Source of the DNA: Gammaproteobacteria bacterium
Lineage (GTDB): Bacteria > Pseudomonadota > Gammaproteobacteria > Steroidobacterales > Rariloculaceae
Direction of reading: 5' to 3'
Length of the DNA: 48,200 bases
NCBI GenBank assembly: GCA_017577365.1
Contig: PKRJ01000025.1
Span: 1 to 48,200 of the forward strand
Below, one piece after another: positions 25,007-33,589 of this stretch. Below the pieces are notes generated by a model. That model had not been told where the DNA came from, searched no databases, and saw only the letters and a program-made list of their open reading frames with translations. A program made the translations under genes and the position numbers. Numbering within the stretch: the first letter of the stretch is position 1; each line of letters starts with the position of its first letter.

Positions 25007-26656
25007 ATGGCCGTCTTACCGCCGGGAATCAGCGCCGAGACTTTCGAAGCGGCGATACGCGCGTTCGCGGACGCGGTCGGCGCCGAGTGGGTCTTCACGA
25101 GCGACGAGGACCTCGCGACGTATCGCGACTACTGGTCGCCGGCCCCCGATCCCGAAGAGGAGCTGCTGCCTTCGGCGGCCGTCGCGCCCGCGAGCGTCGA
25201 GCAGGTGCAGGCGGTCGTCCGCGCGGCGAACCGCCATCGCGTCCCGCTCTTTCCGATCTCGACCGGCAAGAACTTCGCGTACGGCGGTCCCGCGCCGAGC
25301 ATGCGCGGCTCGGTCGTCGTGGATTTGAAGCGCATGAACCGCGTGATCGAGGTCGACGACGAGCGCAACTTCGCGATCGTCGAGCCCGGCGTCTCGTATT
25401 TCGATCTGTACCGACACATCCAGGAACGCGGGCTCAACGTCTGGATCGATTGCGCGAATCCCGGCTGGGGCGGCCCGCTCGGCAACTCGCTCGATCGCGG
25501 CTTCGGCTTCACGCTCGGCTACTACCGCGACCACGCCGGCGCGATTCACGGCCTCGAGGTCGTGCTGCCGAACGGCGAGCTCATGCGGACCGGGATGGGC
25601 GCGGTGCCGAACGCGCCGACGTGGGGCGAGCACAAGTACCCGTTCGGTCCCGATCCGACGGGGCTCTTCGCGCAAGGCAACTTCGGCATCGTGACGAAGA
25701 TGGCGTTCCGTCTCATGCCCGCGCCCGAGCATTACCGCACGGGATTCGTCACGGTGCCGAAGCGCGCGGACCTGAGGCCGCTGATCAAAGCGGTGAACTA
25801 TCTGTCCGATCTCTTCATGATCGGCGAGCCGCTCTACACGAGCCCGCTGTCGGCGCTGATGGGCAATACCGAGTTCCGCGAGGCGGCCACGCGGCGCGGC
25901 GGCGCGAACGAGGCGGAGCTCGATCGGCTCGCCGCGGCGGCGGGTCTGCCCTCGTGGCAGGTCGAGCTCCAGTTCCTCGGCTCCGAGCGGACGACGCTCG
26001 CGAACTGGGACTATGCGCGCACCGTGATCGCGCGCCACGCGCCGGAGGCGCGTTTCACGGACGGCGTGTCGGTGCCGCTGCCGCTGACGCCGGAGCAGAT
26101 CGAGCGCGGCCTCGTGCCGGATCCGCACTATCTCTGGCGCTCGTCGCTCGGCATTCCGAGCCTCGCGACGTGGCAGAGCCTCGGGCGCACGGAGGAGCTG
26201 CCGGATTCGTGGCAGCAGAATCACGTCGGCTTCTTCGCGGTGATCCCGCGCAGCGCCGACGCCGTCTTCGAGGCGCAGCGCGTGTTCGGCGACTTCCTGC
26301 GCGAGCGCGGCGTGCCGACGCGCATCTCGGCGATCAGCACGCCGGTCAACTGGTACCAGTTCAGCTTCTTCTTCTCGGCGGGTTTCGCGAGCGGCGGCGG
26401 AACGCGGCTCGCGACGCGGGAATCGAAGGCACGCGACGCCGAGACGCTCAAGGCGCTCGTCGCGATCGCGGCCGAGCACGGCTGGGCCGAGTACCGCGCG
26501 GCACCCTATTTCCAGGACGCGATCGCGAGCGCGTACTCGTTCAACGGCGGCATGCTGCGGCGGTTCAACGAGACCCTGAAGGACGCGATCGACCCGAACG
26601 GCATCCTCGCGCCCGGCCGCGGCGGCATCTGGCCGCGGCACTTGCGGCGCGGCTGA
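25007..26656 (+). CDS. 4-cresol dehydrogenase/vanillyl-alcohol-oxidase-type FAD oxidoreductase
   Basis: 549 residues of the VAO/PCMH flavoprotein family. The FAD-binding domain shows PLFPISTGKNFAYGG, VVVDLKRMNRVIEVD and VEPGVSYFDLYRHIQ. The stretch GNSLDRGFGFTLG...LEVVLPNGELMRTGMGA...TWGEHKYPFGPDPTGLFAQGNFGIVTKM is characteristic of the 4-cresol dehydrogenase flavoprotein subunit and vanillyl-alcohol oxidase. These enzymes oxidise para-substituted phenols through a quinone methide. No signal peptide is seen. No cytochrome c subunit gene (pchC type) lies next to it, so it may be an oxidase or use another acceptor. It follows the secreted SnoaL-like gene by 10 bases. Whether FAD is covalently bound cannot be judged by eye. 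Confidence 0.9.
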   Translation: MAVLPPGISAETFEAAIRAFADAVGAEWVFTSDEDLATYRDYWSPAPDPEEELLPSAAVAPASVEQVQAVVRAANRHRVPLFPISTGKNFAYGGPAPSMRGSVVVDLKRMNRVIEVDDERNFAIVEPGVSYFDLYRHIQERGLNVWIDCANPGWGGPLGNSLDRGFGFTLGYYRDHAGAIHGLEVVLPNGELMRTGMGAVPNAPTWGEHKYPFGPDPTGLFAQGNFGIVTKMAFRLMPAPEHYRTGFVTVPKRADLRPLIKAVNYLSDLFMIGEPLYTSPLSALMGNTEFREAATRRGGANEAELDRLAAAAGLPSWQVELQFLGSERTTLANWDYARTVIARHAPEARFTDGVSVPLPLTPEQIERGLVPDPHYLWRSSLGIPSLATWQSLGRTEELPDSWQQNHVGFFAVIPRSADAVFEAQRVFGDFLRERGVPTRISAISTPVNWYQFSFFFSAGFASGGGTRLATRESKARDAETLKALVAIAAEHGWAEYRAAPYFQDAIASAYSFNGGMLRRFNETLKDAIDPNGILAPGRGGIWPRHLRRG

Positions 26657-26663
26657 GCGCGCG

Positions 26664-26686
26664 CGGCGTGCAAGGGTTTCACGCCG
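26664..26686. terminator. Candidate hairpin between convergent genes
   Basis: A perfect 7-bp stem (26664-26670 with 26680-26686) and 9-base loop lie between the stops at 26656 and 26699. No clear T-tract is present, so termination is only suggested by position. Confidence 0.3.
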
Positions 26687-26698
26687 GCACGCGCTGGT

Positions 26699-27199
26699 TT
26701 ACAGCTCGACAGGGTATCCCAGAACCAGCTCGCAACGCGTCACCAGGCAGGCCTTCCCGGACTCGGACGGCGTCAGGTACACGGACATGGCGTCGTTCGT
26801 GAGCTGAATGGACCCTCCCAGCACTTCGCCGCCGAATTCGAAGCTGCGAAACAAGGTTTCGCGCAGAACGGGACATGCTTGCTCTTGCACGTACGTCTCC
26901 GTCCATTGGATGTCGCAGCCGTCTCCCCGCGGCGACGCGACGATACTGATGTGAGAATCGCCGTCGGAATAATCCTTCACGACGAGCGAGCTGAACATGG
27001 CTTTGTCGGGGTCCTTCGTCGCCCAGATGTTGTGGTAACCGTAATCGGCTTTCTCCAAATGCGATTTGCTTGCGCTGCCGATGGCTGCCAGGCAGGTCTT
27101 GATACCGATTTCTTTCACGGCATCGGTGAGCATGTCTGCAGACGCGTTACCGGACATCAGCAGAGGAAGGGCGGTGGCGATCACAGTGAATCGACGCAT
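26699..27199 (-). CDS. Small secreted hypothetical protein
   Basis: 166 residues; not recognised. It has a clear Sec signal peptide (MRRFTVIATALPLLMSGNASA) and a mature domain with five cysteines (in KTCLAAIG, GDGCDIQW, QACPVLRE and ACLVTRCELV), suggesting disulphides in the periplasm. The start at 27199 has a GGAG ribosome site about 7 bases upstream; the frame is open further but is not signal-like. The gene and its flanks use more A/T and different codons (for example AAA, TCT, ATA) than the neighbours, which hints at acquisition. It converges with the flavoenzyme gene and is followed on the other side by the DUF411 gene. Confidence 0.75.
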   Translation of the reverse strand: MRRFTVIATALPLLMSGNASADMLTDAVKEIGIKTCLAAIGSASKSHLEKADYGYHNIWATKDPDKAMFSSLVVKDYSDGDSHISIVASPRGDGCDIQWTETYVQEQACPVLRETLFRSFEFGGEVLGGSIQLTNDAMSVYLTPSESGKACLVTRCELVLGYPVEL

Positions 27200-27359
27200 T
27201 ACGGTCTCCGATTGACGATTCGAATGCCGGTGCACGGCGGCTTGCACGCGCGAGGCGTCGCGTCTGCAGGCTATCGGCTGCAACCGGAAAACCTTTAGCG
27301 CCCGCCGGCTCGTTCGGCCGGCCGTTCGAGGGGCGAAGCGATGACCGGGCGCGCCGCGT

Positions 27360-27875
27360 TCAGCGATACGCGCGATAGACCTCGGCGCTGCCGTCGCGGC
27401 GCACGAGCAGCACGTCGTACGGATCGACGCGGCCGCCGTACGCGGGGCCGTCCATGCCGGGCGAGCCGATCGGCATTCCGGGCACGGCGATGCCGACCGC
27501 TTGCGGCCGCTCGTCGATCAAGCGAAGGATCTCGCTCGCCGGCACGTGCCCTTCGATCGCGTACCCTTCGATCTCGCCCGTATGGCACGAGCCGTACTGG
27601 ACGGGCATGCCGAGCCGGGCACGCGCCTCGTTGTTGCCGCCCTCGAACGTCTCGACGGTAAAGCCGTTCGCCTCGAGATGTCGGACCCATTCGCGGCAGC
27701 ACCCGCACGAGGGGCCGAGATGGACGCGAATTACCGGCGCCGCCGACGCTTCGGTGCACGCGGAAACGACCGCCGGCAACGCGAGCATGCCGACGATCAC
27801 CCGGCGGCGCTCGGCGTCGATCAGGCCGACGCTCGAGCTTTCCGCGCCTCGTAGCGCTTCGTTGCGATTTGGCAT
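27360..27875 (-). CDS. DUF411 metal-binding protein (probable copper-related lipoprotein)
   Basis: 171 residues. A hydrophobic segment with a lipobox-like VVSAC follows a long, partly basic N-terminal region, so it may be exported and lipid-anchored. The DUF411 domain is unmistakable: HLGPSCGCCREWVRHLEANGF (thioredoxin-like CxCC), YGSCHTGEIEGYAIEGHVPA, then GMPIGSPGM. DUF411 proteins are linked to copper handling, and the Cys/Met/His pattern fits soft-metal binding. The ATG at 27875 has a GGGAGGTGAG ribosome site. A start 29 codons in (VGMLALPAVVSAC) would give a more normal signal peptide. No other copper gene is adjacent, though a cbb3 oxidase with a copper-loading ATPase lies 8 kb away. 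Confidence 0.88.
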   Translation of the reverse strand: MPNRNEALRGAESSSVGLIDAERRRVIVGMLALPAVVSACTEASAAPVIRVHLGPSCGCCREWVRHLEANGFTVETFEGGNNEARARLGMPVQYGSCHTGEIEGYAIEGHVPASEILRLIDERPQAVGIAVPGMPIGSPGMDGPAYGGRVDPYDVLLVRRDGSAEVYRAYR

Positions 27876-27993
27876 CGCTCACCTCCCTCGTCGGGACCCC
27901 CATTGAAGCAGAGCCCGCGACGCCCGCCAAGGCGCCCTTTCGACCCCTCCGACGAGGATGCCGAAGCCGCCGTGCCGGACAGCGAGTAGCGCG

Positions 27994-28404
27994 TCATCCG
28001 TTGCCCGGCACGGCCGCGGGATCCATCCAGAACGCCTCCCACACGTGCCCGTCGAGGTCCGCGAAGCTTCGGTTGTACATGAACCCGAGCTCCTGCACAG
28101 GATTGATGTCGGCGGCGCCGCCGTTCGCGGCCGCCGCTTCGGCCATCGCGTCCACTTCCTCGCGGCCATCGCGAGTCAACGCGAGCATGACCTCGCTCGA
28201 CGTCGCAGGCGGAATCGGCCGACTCGTGAACGTGCGCCACTTCTCGTGCGTGATCAGCATCACGCCGATCGCCTCGCTCCACATCATGCAGGCGGCGGTC
28301 TCGTCCGTGAAGTGCGGGTTGTTCTCGAATCCGAGCGCCTGGTAAAACGCGATCGACGCGCGAAGGTCGGCGACCGGCAGGTTCACGAAGATCATGCGGG
28401 GCAT
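27994..28404 (-). CDS. VOC family (glyoxalase/bleomycin-resistance-like) protein
   Basis: 136 residues of the vicinal-oxygen-chelate fold: MIFVNLPVADLRASIAFYQALGF at the start, an inner half with VMLALTRDGREEVDAMAEAAAANGG, and a closing DLDGHVWEAFWMDP with the conserved terminal metal Glu region. This subgroup (lactoylglutathione-lyase-related, PhnB/YaeR-like) is common and its substrates are mostly unknown. A GAGAGGA ribosome site precedes the ATG. It is on the same strand as the carrier-protein gene (42 bases upstream) and the DUF411 gene, without obvious functional linkage. Confidence 0.88.
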   Translation of the reverse strand: MPRMIFVNLPVADLRASIAFYQALGFENNPHFTDETAACMMWSEAIGVMLITHEKWRTFTSRPIPPATSSEVMLALTRDGREEVDAMAEAAAANGGAADINPVQELGFMYNRSFADLDGHVWEAFWMDPAAVPGNG

Positions 28405-28446
28405 ACGTCCTCTCCATCCGATCTCGAGCTTGTTCGCTCACCGTCC

Positions 28447-28749
28447 CTAGTCGATCGGGAAGGCACGATTTCGACATGGCTCGGCGCGTCTCTCAGACTC
28501 GGAGACGAGGCGTTCGAGCCCGATGCACAGATCGTTCATGCTCGAAGCCTCGAGCAACCCCGCCATTTCGGACGCTCCGATTTCGATCTCGTAGAGCGCC
28601 TCGACCTGCGCCAGCACCGCGACGAAGGTTAGCGAATCGAGGTCGAGGTCGAGCAGACGAGTATCCAGGGAAACCGACGACGGTGTCCGGTTGCAGGCCC
28701 GGGCCATCAATTCGCAGAGAACGCTCGCCAAGCTCGGGGACTTCGACAT
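28447..28749 (-). CDS. Free-standing acyl/peptidyl carrier protein
   Basis: 100 residues with one PP-binding domain. The phosphopantetheine attachment Ser is about residue 39 in DLDLDSLTF, and a carrier-type helix IV follows (MAGLLEASSMNDLCIGLERLV). It is not the housekeeping AcpP (normal AcpP has GADSLD and is acidic throughout); it has a Ser/Arg-rich tail instead. It is divergent from an acyl-activating enzyme gene 200 bases away, so the likely job is to carry an acyl or aminoacyl group activated by that ligase. No ketosynthase or thioesterase lies nearby. The shared intergenic region is AT-richer than average and should contain both promoters. Confidence 0.85.
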   Translation of the reverse strand: MSKSPSLASVLCELMARACNRTPSSVSLDTRLLDLDLDSLTFVAVLAQVEALYEIEIGASEMAGLLEASSMNDLCIGLERLVSESERRAEPCRNRAFPID

Positions 28750-28949
28750 CTCTTACGAGCTTATCTTCGCTTCCCTGATCCCGCTCTCGCGAATAATCCG
28801 TCGCCTCGCGCATATTTTCGCTTTCACAACTATTTCGCATCGAGCCAGAATGGGCGTCGCTGCCGCACCGGCACCAGCGCAAGACCTTCGTTCGATTCGT
28901 CGAGCCGGCGCGCTCCACGGCAGTCATCGCAAGACGGAATCACAGCGAC

Positions 28950-30497
28950 ATGCTCAGCGATTCTCAGCACTTTACGGAGCTGGATCCGGATTTCATCGCC
29001 GTCGTCGATCCGTCGGGCGAGACGTGGACGCGAGGACGATTGGCCGCGCTCGTCAACCGGCTCGCACGGGCGTTCTCGGCGGCCGGTCTCGCCGAAGGCG
29101 ACTCGATCGCGATCGTCGCTCCGAACTGCGCCGAATACCTCGCGGCGTATCTGGCCGGAGTGCAGGCAAATCTGTACGTCGTGCCGGTGAACTGGCACTT
29201 GTCCGAGAGCGAGCTGGAATTCGTGCTGTCCGATGCTCGCGCGCGCGTCGTGATCGCGCACGAGCGCCTCGGATCGGAACGGCTCCGCATGCTCGCCGAG
29301 GCCGCCTCCGCGGCCGACCTGCTCGTCTGCATCGGCGACGCGCCCGGGTATATGCCGCTGACGGAGCTCACGGAGCCGCACTCGAGCAGGCCCTTGCGCC
29401 GGTCGGGCTCGGGTCGCGTCATGCCCTACACCTCCGCGACGACGGGCAGGCCGAAAGCTGTCAAGCTGCCTTTGAGCAATGCCTCGACGGCGCTCCATCG
29501 CAAGATCGAGTGGCATCGCTCGCTGGGCATCGAGATCGAAAGCGACAACGTGCACCTCTGCACGTCGATGCTCTACCACTCGGCGCCGCTCGAAGGCTGC
29601 GTGACCGCGCTGCACATGGGGCATCGCGTGGTCCTGGTGCACATCTGGCAGCCGGAGCTGTTGCTCCGACTCATCTCCGAGCACCGAGTGACCACCAGCT
29701 TCATGGTGCCTTCGATGTTCGTGCGGCTGCTGAAGCTCCCGGAGTCCGTCCGCGCAAAGTATTCGACGCGATCGTTGCGTTTCGTCGCGCACGGGGGTGC
29801 CCCGTGCCCGATCGACGTCAAGAGACGGATGCTCGAATGGTGGGGTCCGATCATCTGGGAGTCGTACGGCGCGGCCGAAGGCCAGGGCACGATCGTTTCG
29901 CCCGGGGAATGGATGAAGTATCCCGGGACCGTCGGCCGGCCCATTCCCGGAGCGGCGGTGAAGATCGTCGGCGACGACGGTACCGAGCTGCCGCCGAACA
30001 GGGTCGGCACGATCTACCTGAAACCGCATACCGGCGACCGCTTCGAGTACATCGGCGATCCGGACCGGACGCGGCGCGCCTACCTGGGCGACTACATTAC
30101 GGTCGGAGACGTCGGGTACGTGAATGAAGAGGGTTATCTCTTCATCTGCGACCGACGAGAGGATCTCATCCTGTCGTCCGGCATGAATATCTACCCCGCG
30201 GAGATAGAGGCAGCGCTTGTCCAGCACCCGCTCGTCGCCGATTGTGCCGTCGTCGGGGTGAAGCACGAGCTGCTCGGAAAAGTTCCGAAGGCATTCGTCC
30301 AGGTCGAGCCCGGCGTCGAGACCGGGCCGCATCTGACAGCGGACATCTTGAGGTTCCTCGGGAGCCGACTCTCGGCGATGAAGCTGCCGAAGCGGATCGA
30401 GTACGTCCAGACGGTCCCCCGAGCCCCGACCGGCAAGCTTTATCGACGATCACTGCAAGCGGCGGATACCGCGGCTGACACCTCGGATGCTAAGTAA
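28950..30497 (+). CDS. ANL-superfamily acyl-CoA/acyl-ACP synthetase (AMP-forming)
   Basis: 515 residues, the full length for a class I adenylate-forming enzyme. Motifs: P-loop YTSATTGRPKAVK near 158-170 (Ser-Ala replaces the common Ser-Gly), adenine-pocket WESYGAAEGQG near 303-313, hinge region VGDVGYVNEEGYLFICDRRED near 390-410, NIYPAEIEAAL, and catalytic Lys in PTGKLYRR near 495. It activates a carboxylic acid as acyl-AMP and passes it to CoA or a carrier protein. The divergent carrier-protein gene supports the latter; the downstream MFS transporter (17 bases) may move the acid or product. The substrate is unknown. The ATG is preceded by only a weak ribosome site. Confidence 0.88.
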   Translation: MLSDSQHFTELDPDFIAVVDPSGETWTRGRLAALVNRLARAFSAAGLAEGDSIAIVAPNCAEYLAAYLAGVQANLYVVPVNWHLSESELEFVLSDARARVVIAHERLGSERLRMLAEAASAADLLVCIGDAPGYMPLTELTEPHSSRPLRRSGSGRVMPYTSATTGRPKAVKLPLSNASTALHRKIEWHRSLGIEIESDNVHLCTSMLYHSAPLEGCVTALHMGHRVVLVHIWQPELLLRLISEHRVTTSFMVPSMFVRLLKLPESVRAKYSTRSLRFVAHGGAPCPIDVKRRMLEWWGPIIWESYGAAEGQGTIVSPGEWMKYPGTVGRPIPGAAVKIVGDDGTELPPNRVGTIYLKPHTGDRFEYIGDPDRTRRAYLGDYITVGDVGYVNEEGYLFICDRREDLILSSGMNIYPAEIEAALVQHPLVADCAVVGVKHELLGKVPKAFVQVEPGVETGPHLTADILRFLGSRLSAMKLPKRIEYVQTVPRAPTGKLYRRSLQAADTAADTSDAK

Positions 30498-30514
30498 TCG
30501 GACAAGGAGCACGC

Positions 30515-31825
30515 GTGGCAACATTGAGCAACACCATCGGCGGGGAGTCGTTCGTGACGACGAAGAGCCGCCAGGGCTATGTCCTCGCGCTTCTGGTCGT
30601 CATCGGCATCTTCGCCTGGACCGATCGAAACGTCCTGTCGATCCTGCTCGAGTCGATCCGGCGAGACTTCGATTTCTCCGACTCTCAGCTCGGGCTGCTC
30701 GGTGGCGTCGCATTCGGTCTGTTCTATGCCACGCTCGGATTGCCTGTCGCGTGGATGGCGGACCGCTACAATAGAGTGACTCTGATCTCGGTCGCGATCG
30801 CGATCTGGAGCGCGGCGACGGCGTTGTGCGGTCTCGCTACCGGCTTCTTGACCTTGTTTCTGGCGAGGGTCGGCGTCGGGATCGGCGAGGCCGGTGCTTC
30901 TCCTCCTGCCCAATCGCTCATCTCGGACTACTTCCCGCCGGAACGGCGCGCGTTTGCCCTCGGCATTTTTTATCTCTACGTGCCGCTCGGCTTCGTCGTC
31001 GGGTTCCTCGCCGGCGGCTGGCTCAACGAGCTCTTCGATTGGCGCGTCGCCTTCGCGGTCGTCGGCCTGCCCGGTCTCCTGCTCGCCGCATTGACGCGCC
31101 TAACGCTCGCGGAACCGCCCCGCGGACTGTCGGAGCGGCTCGGCGACAGCGGCGAGACGCCCAGCCTGCCGGCCACGATTCGCTATTTCTGGAGCCGGCC
31201 GTCGCTGCGTCACCTCCCACTCGCCGGCGCGATACACGGAATCGGCTCGTTCGCCGCCGCCGTCTGGCTGCCCAGCTACTTCATCCGCGCATACGGGCTC
31301 AGCAGCGGAAAAGTCGGCACTTGGATGGCGGTCGCATACGGTCTCGGCGGCGGCGTCGGCGTCCTTGCGGGCGGATACCTCGCGGACAAGCTGGCAAGGC
31401 GAAAAAGCGACGAGCGCTGGTATCCGTGGTCGTGCGCCATCTACATCCTCGCGGCGGCGCCGTTCGCGGGCGTCGTCTATCTGACCGACACTCCAACCAC
31501 GGCCTTCATCGCGCTGGTCGCGGCGACTTTGTTCACGCAAATGTTCCTCGGGCCGGTCACGGCGATCATGCAGGGGCTCGCCGGGTTGCGGCGCCGAGCG
31601 GTCGTCGCGGCCTTCTATCTTTTTCTGGTGAACCTGATCTCGACCGGCGTAGGGCCCTTGGTCGTCGGCATGGTCAGCGACCACTTCGGGGCACGCTTCG
31701 GAACGGACTCGCTCCGCTATGCGCTCCTGCTCATCGTGCTCGTGACGAGCGCTTGGTCCGCCGTCCACTTCGCGCTCGCAGCGCGGCACGTCAGGAAGGA
31801 CCTCGCCGCCGCACGCGCGTCGTGA
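30515..31825 (+). CDS. MFS transporter (spinster-like group)
   Basis: 436 residues with about twelve transmembrane helices. The MFS signature between helices 2 and 3 reads GLPVAWMADRYNRV, and helix 1 contains IFAWTDRNVLSILLESIRRDF, the pattern of the spinster-like and organic-acid MFS group (D-R-N in helix 1). FLARVGVGIGEAGASPPAQSLISDYFPPERRA is also typical of that group. It starts at a GTG with an AAGGAG ribosome site 5 bases upstream. It probably forms an operon with the acyl-activating enzyme (17-base gap). The transported compound is not known. Confidence 0.9.
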   Translation: MATLSNTIGGESFVTTKSRQGYVLALLVVIGIFAWTDRNVLSILLESIRRDFDFSDSQLGLLGGVAFGLFYATLGLPVAWMADRYNRVTLISVAIAIWSAATALCGLATGFLTLFLARVGVGIGEAGASPPAQSLISDYFPPERRAFALGIFYLYVPLGFVVGFLAGGWLNELFDWRVAFAVVGLPGLLLAALTRLTLAEPPRGLSERLGDSGETPSLPATIRYFWSRPSLRHLPLAGAIHGIGSFAAAVWLPSYFIRAYGLSSGKVGTWMAVAYGLGGGVGVLAGGYLADKLARRKSDERWYPWSCAIYILAAAPFAGVVYLTDTPTTAFIALVAATLFTQMFLGPVTAIMQGLAGLRRRAVVAAFYLFLVNLISTGVGPLVVGMVSDHFGARFGTDSLRYALLLIVLVTSAWSAVHFALAARHVRKDLAAARAS

Positions 31826-31830
31826 CCGCG

Positions 31831-31854
31831 CCTTCGCCTTACTCGTAGCGAAGG
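31831..31854 (+). terminator. Candidate hairpin downstream of the MFS gene
   Basis: A 7-bp perfect stem (31831-31837 with 31848-31854) and a 10-base loop begin 6 bases after the MFS stop. There is no T-tract, so support is limited. Confidence 0.3.
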
Positions 31855-31951
31855 GCGAGTTCGGCTTGTTCGACGCCGACGGCACCGCGACAACCCCGAA
31901 GGCGCCGACGATGATGCCGGCACCGCTTTGCTGATCGTGCCGATTCTGGTT

Positions 31952-31972
31952 ATTCTCGTTTAGGAGAATTTT
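31952..31972 (+). promoter_or_regulatory. AT-rich hairpin with T-run upstream of the ABC permease gene
   Basis: ATTCTC (31952-31957) pairs with GAGAAT (31964-31969) around a 6-base loop and is followed by three further T. It could be a small intrinsic terminator for readthrough from the MFS gene or a leader structure for the permease mRNA, 50 bases before the GTG start. Confidence 0.3.
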
Positions 31973-32022
31973 CCAAGCGAGAGCGTTGAACGGGACAGGA
32001 TGCGGATACTTCGAGGAATGCC

Positions 32023-33588
32023 GTGAGCCGTGGCGTGGCGCTCTTTCTACGGCTCGTCGCCTTGCGGTACCGCCTGCAATGGGCGCACGTGCGTCGTAGC
32101 ATAGCTCGCACCGTAGGCTACGTCGCGTTCCAGATCGTCGTCGCCGTGATCGCGCTGTGGGCGCTCGCCGCCGGGATCAGCGCGTTTGCCACGGCAGCCG
32201 AATACGACGTCGTCCGGCCGGTCGTGCGCTTCGTGCTCTTCGCGGTGTTCGTGAGCACGATAGGCGGCTCGGTCCTGCTCGGCTTCGGCATGCATCAAAC
32301 GTTCTCGGACCGGGCCCTGCGCGCCTATCCTATCTCGGCTCTGCAACGATTCTGGATGCGTCACTGTATCGGGCTGATGGAGCCGCTGTGGCTCGTGAGC
32401 ATCGCGGCGTACGGAGGGTTCGCGCTCGCCGCTTGGCTGCTCGACGTCGTGCCCGGGCCGCTCGCGCTCGCATCGGCCGCGCTGCTCCTTCTCGCGAACT
32501 ACCTATTGGCCCACGTGCTCGTCGTGTCGGCCGACCGTCTCGCGGCCACGCCTTTCGGTTCCTTCGTCCTGCTCTTGTCGCTGCAGCTGGTGATTCTCGC
32601 GCCGATCCTCATCAGCACTCCCGAGGCAACCGCGAGATGGTCGGCGAGTTGGGCCGCCGTCGCGCCGTTCACGCCCCCTGCGTTGACCGCGGACATCCTG
32701 ACGGGTGCAGACGGAAACGCCCCGCCGCTCGTGCTCGGGCTCTGGTGCCTGGCCGCGATCGTGCTGCTGGCCGTGCTCGAGCATCGGGCGGCGGCACAGC
32801 GCTCTCCTCGGCTCCGCGCGGTCTGCTCGACGAGCCTCGTCGATCACGCTGCCGCAGCGGTATGGGGAGGCAGCGCACCGCTCGTCGCTCAAGCGATGCG
32901 CTTCTACCTCCGCAATACCCGGGTTCGCGTCAACATGGTCCTCTTCTTGCCGCTGCTCGCGTACGTCGTCGGCCGCTTCCATCACTCCGACGCGAGCGGC
33001 TCGCTGACGGCATTCGAGGTCGCCTACTTTCTCGGCGGCTGCCTCGGGCTCGTCACTCTTCCGCTCGCGATGAACGTGTTCGGTTTCGACGGCGCCGGCT
33101 TTCGCCGCTACCTGCTCCTACCGTGTTCCGGGGCGGACGTCGTTAGATCGTTCGCCGCGGCGACGACTTCGATCGGCGCAGCCTATCTCGGGCTCGCATG
33201 GCTCCTGTGGCTGGTCGCGGCGCCGACACCGTCGACGCCGACGATGCTCGTCATGCTGTTGTCGCAGTCGATGGCGTTGTTGCTGGTCCTGCATTCCGTC
33301 GGCATCTGGGCTTCGGTGCTGATACCGTACCGGGGCGACTACGAGCGGCGCTGGAGCCGGGATCCGCGCCGAGGTCTAGCATTGCTGGTCGTAGCCGTGC
33401 TCGTCGGTTTGCCCTTGATCGTTCGCGGCACCTGGCTCGACGAAGCTCCGCTCGTCGAGTACTGGTACGTGCCGATCGGCGCATTGGCGGCGGCTCTCTG
33501 CGTCTATTCCTGGACGCTGAAACGCGCGCCGACGGTATTCGATCGGCGCCGGGACTCGATCCTGCTTCAAGTCGAAGCTCGGGCGTGA
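32023..33588 (+). CDS. Large ABC exporter permease subunit
   Basis: 521 residues with about ten to twelve predicted transmembrane helices in two halves and no nucleotide-binding domain. It is not a textbook ABC-2 permease: no family motif is obvious by eye. The first part is helix-dense (GYVAFQIVVAVIALWALAAG, FVSTIGGSVLLGFGM), a soluble segment lies around residues 245-300, and FYLRNTRVRVNMVLFLPLLAYVVG follows. The role as permease is inferred from the ATP-binding subunit gene starting one base after its stop. The GTG start has a GAGGA ribosome site 5 bases upstream. It would export a lipid, peptide or small molecule from the cytoplasm; the product of the neighbouring carrier-protein/ligase genes is one candidate. 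Confidence 0.72.
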   Translation: MSRGVALFLRLVALRYRLQWAHVRRSIARTVGYVAFQIVVAVIALWALAAGISAFATAAEYDVVRPVVRFVLFAVFVSTIGGSVLLGFGMHQTFSDRALRAYPISALQRFWMRHCIGLMEPLWLVSIAAYGGFALAAWLLDVVPGPLALASAALLLLANYLLAHVLVVSADRLAATPFGSFVLLLSLQLVILAPILISTPEATARWSASWAAVAPFTPPALTADILTGADGNAPPLVLGLWCLAAIVLLAVLEHRAAAQRSPRLRAVCSTSLVDHAAAAVWGGSAPLVAQAMRFYLRNTRVRVNMVLFLPLLAYVVGRFHHSDASGSLTAFEVAYFLGGCLGLVTLPLAMNVFGFDGAGFRRYLLLPCSGADVVRSFAAATTSIGAAYLGLAWLLWLVAAPTPSTPTMLVMLLSQSMALLLVLHSVGIWASVLIPYRGDYERRWSRDPRRGLALLVVAVLVGLPLIVRGTWLDEAPLVEYWYVPIGALAAALCVYSWTLKRAPTVFDRRRDSILLQVEARA

Positions 33589-33589
33589 C

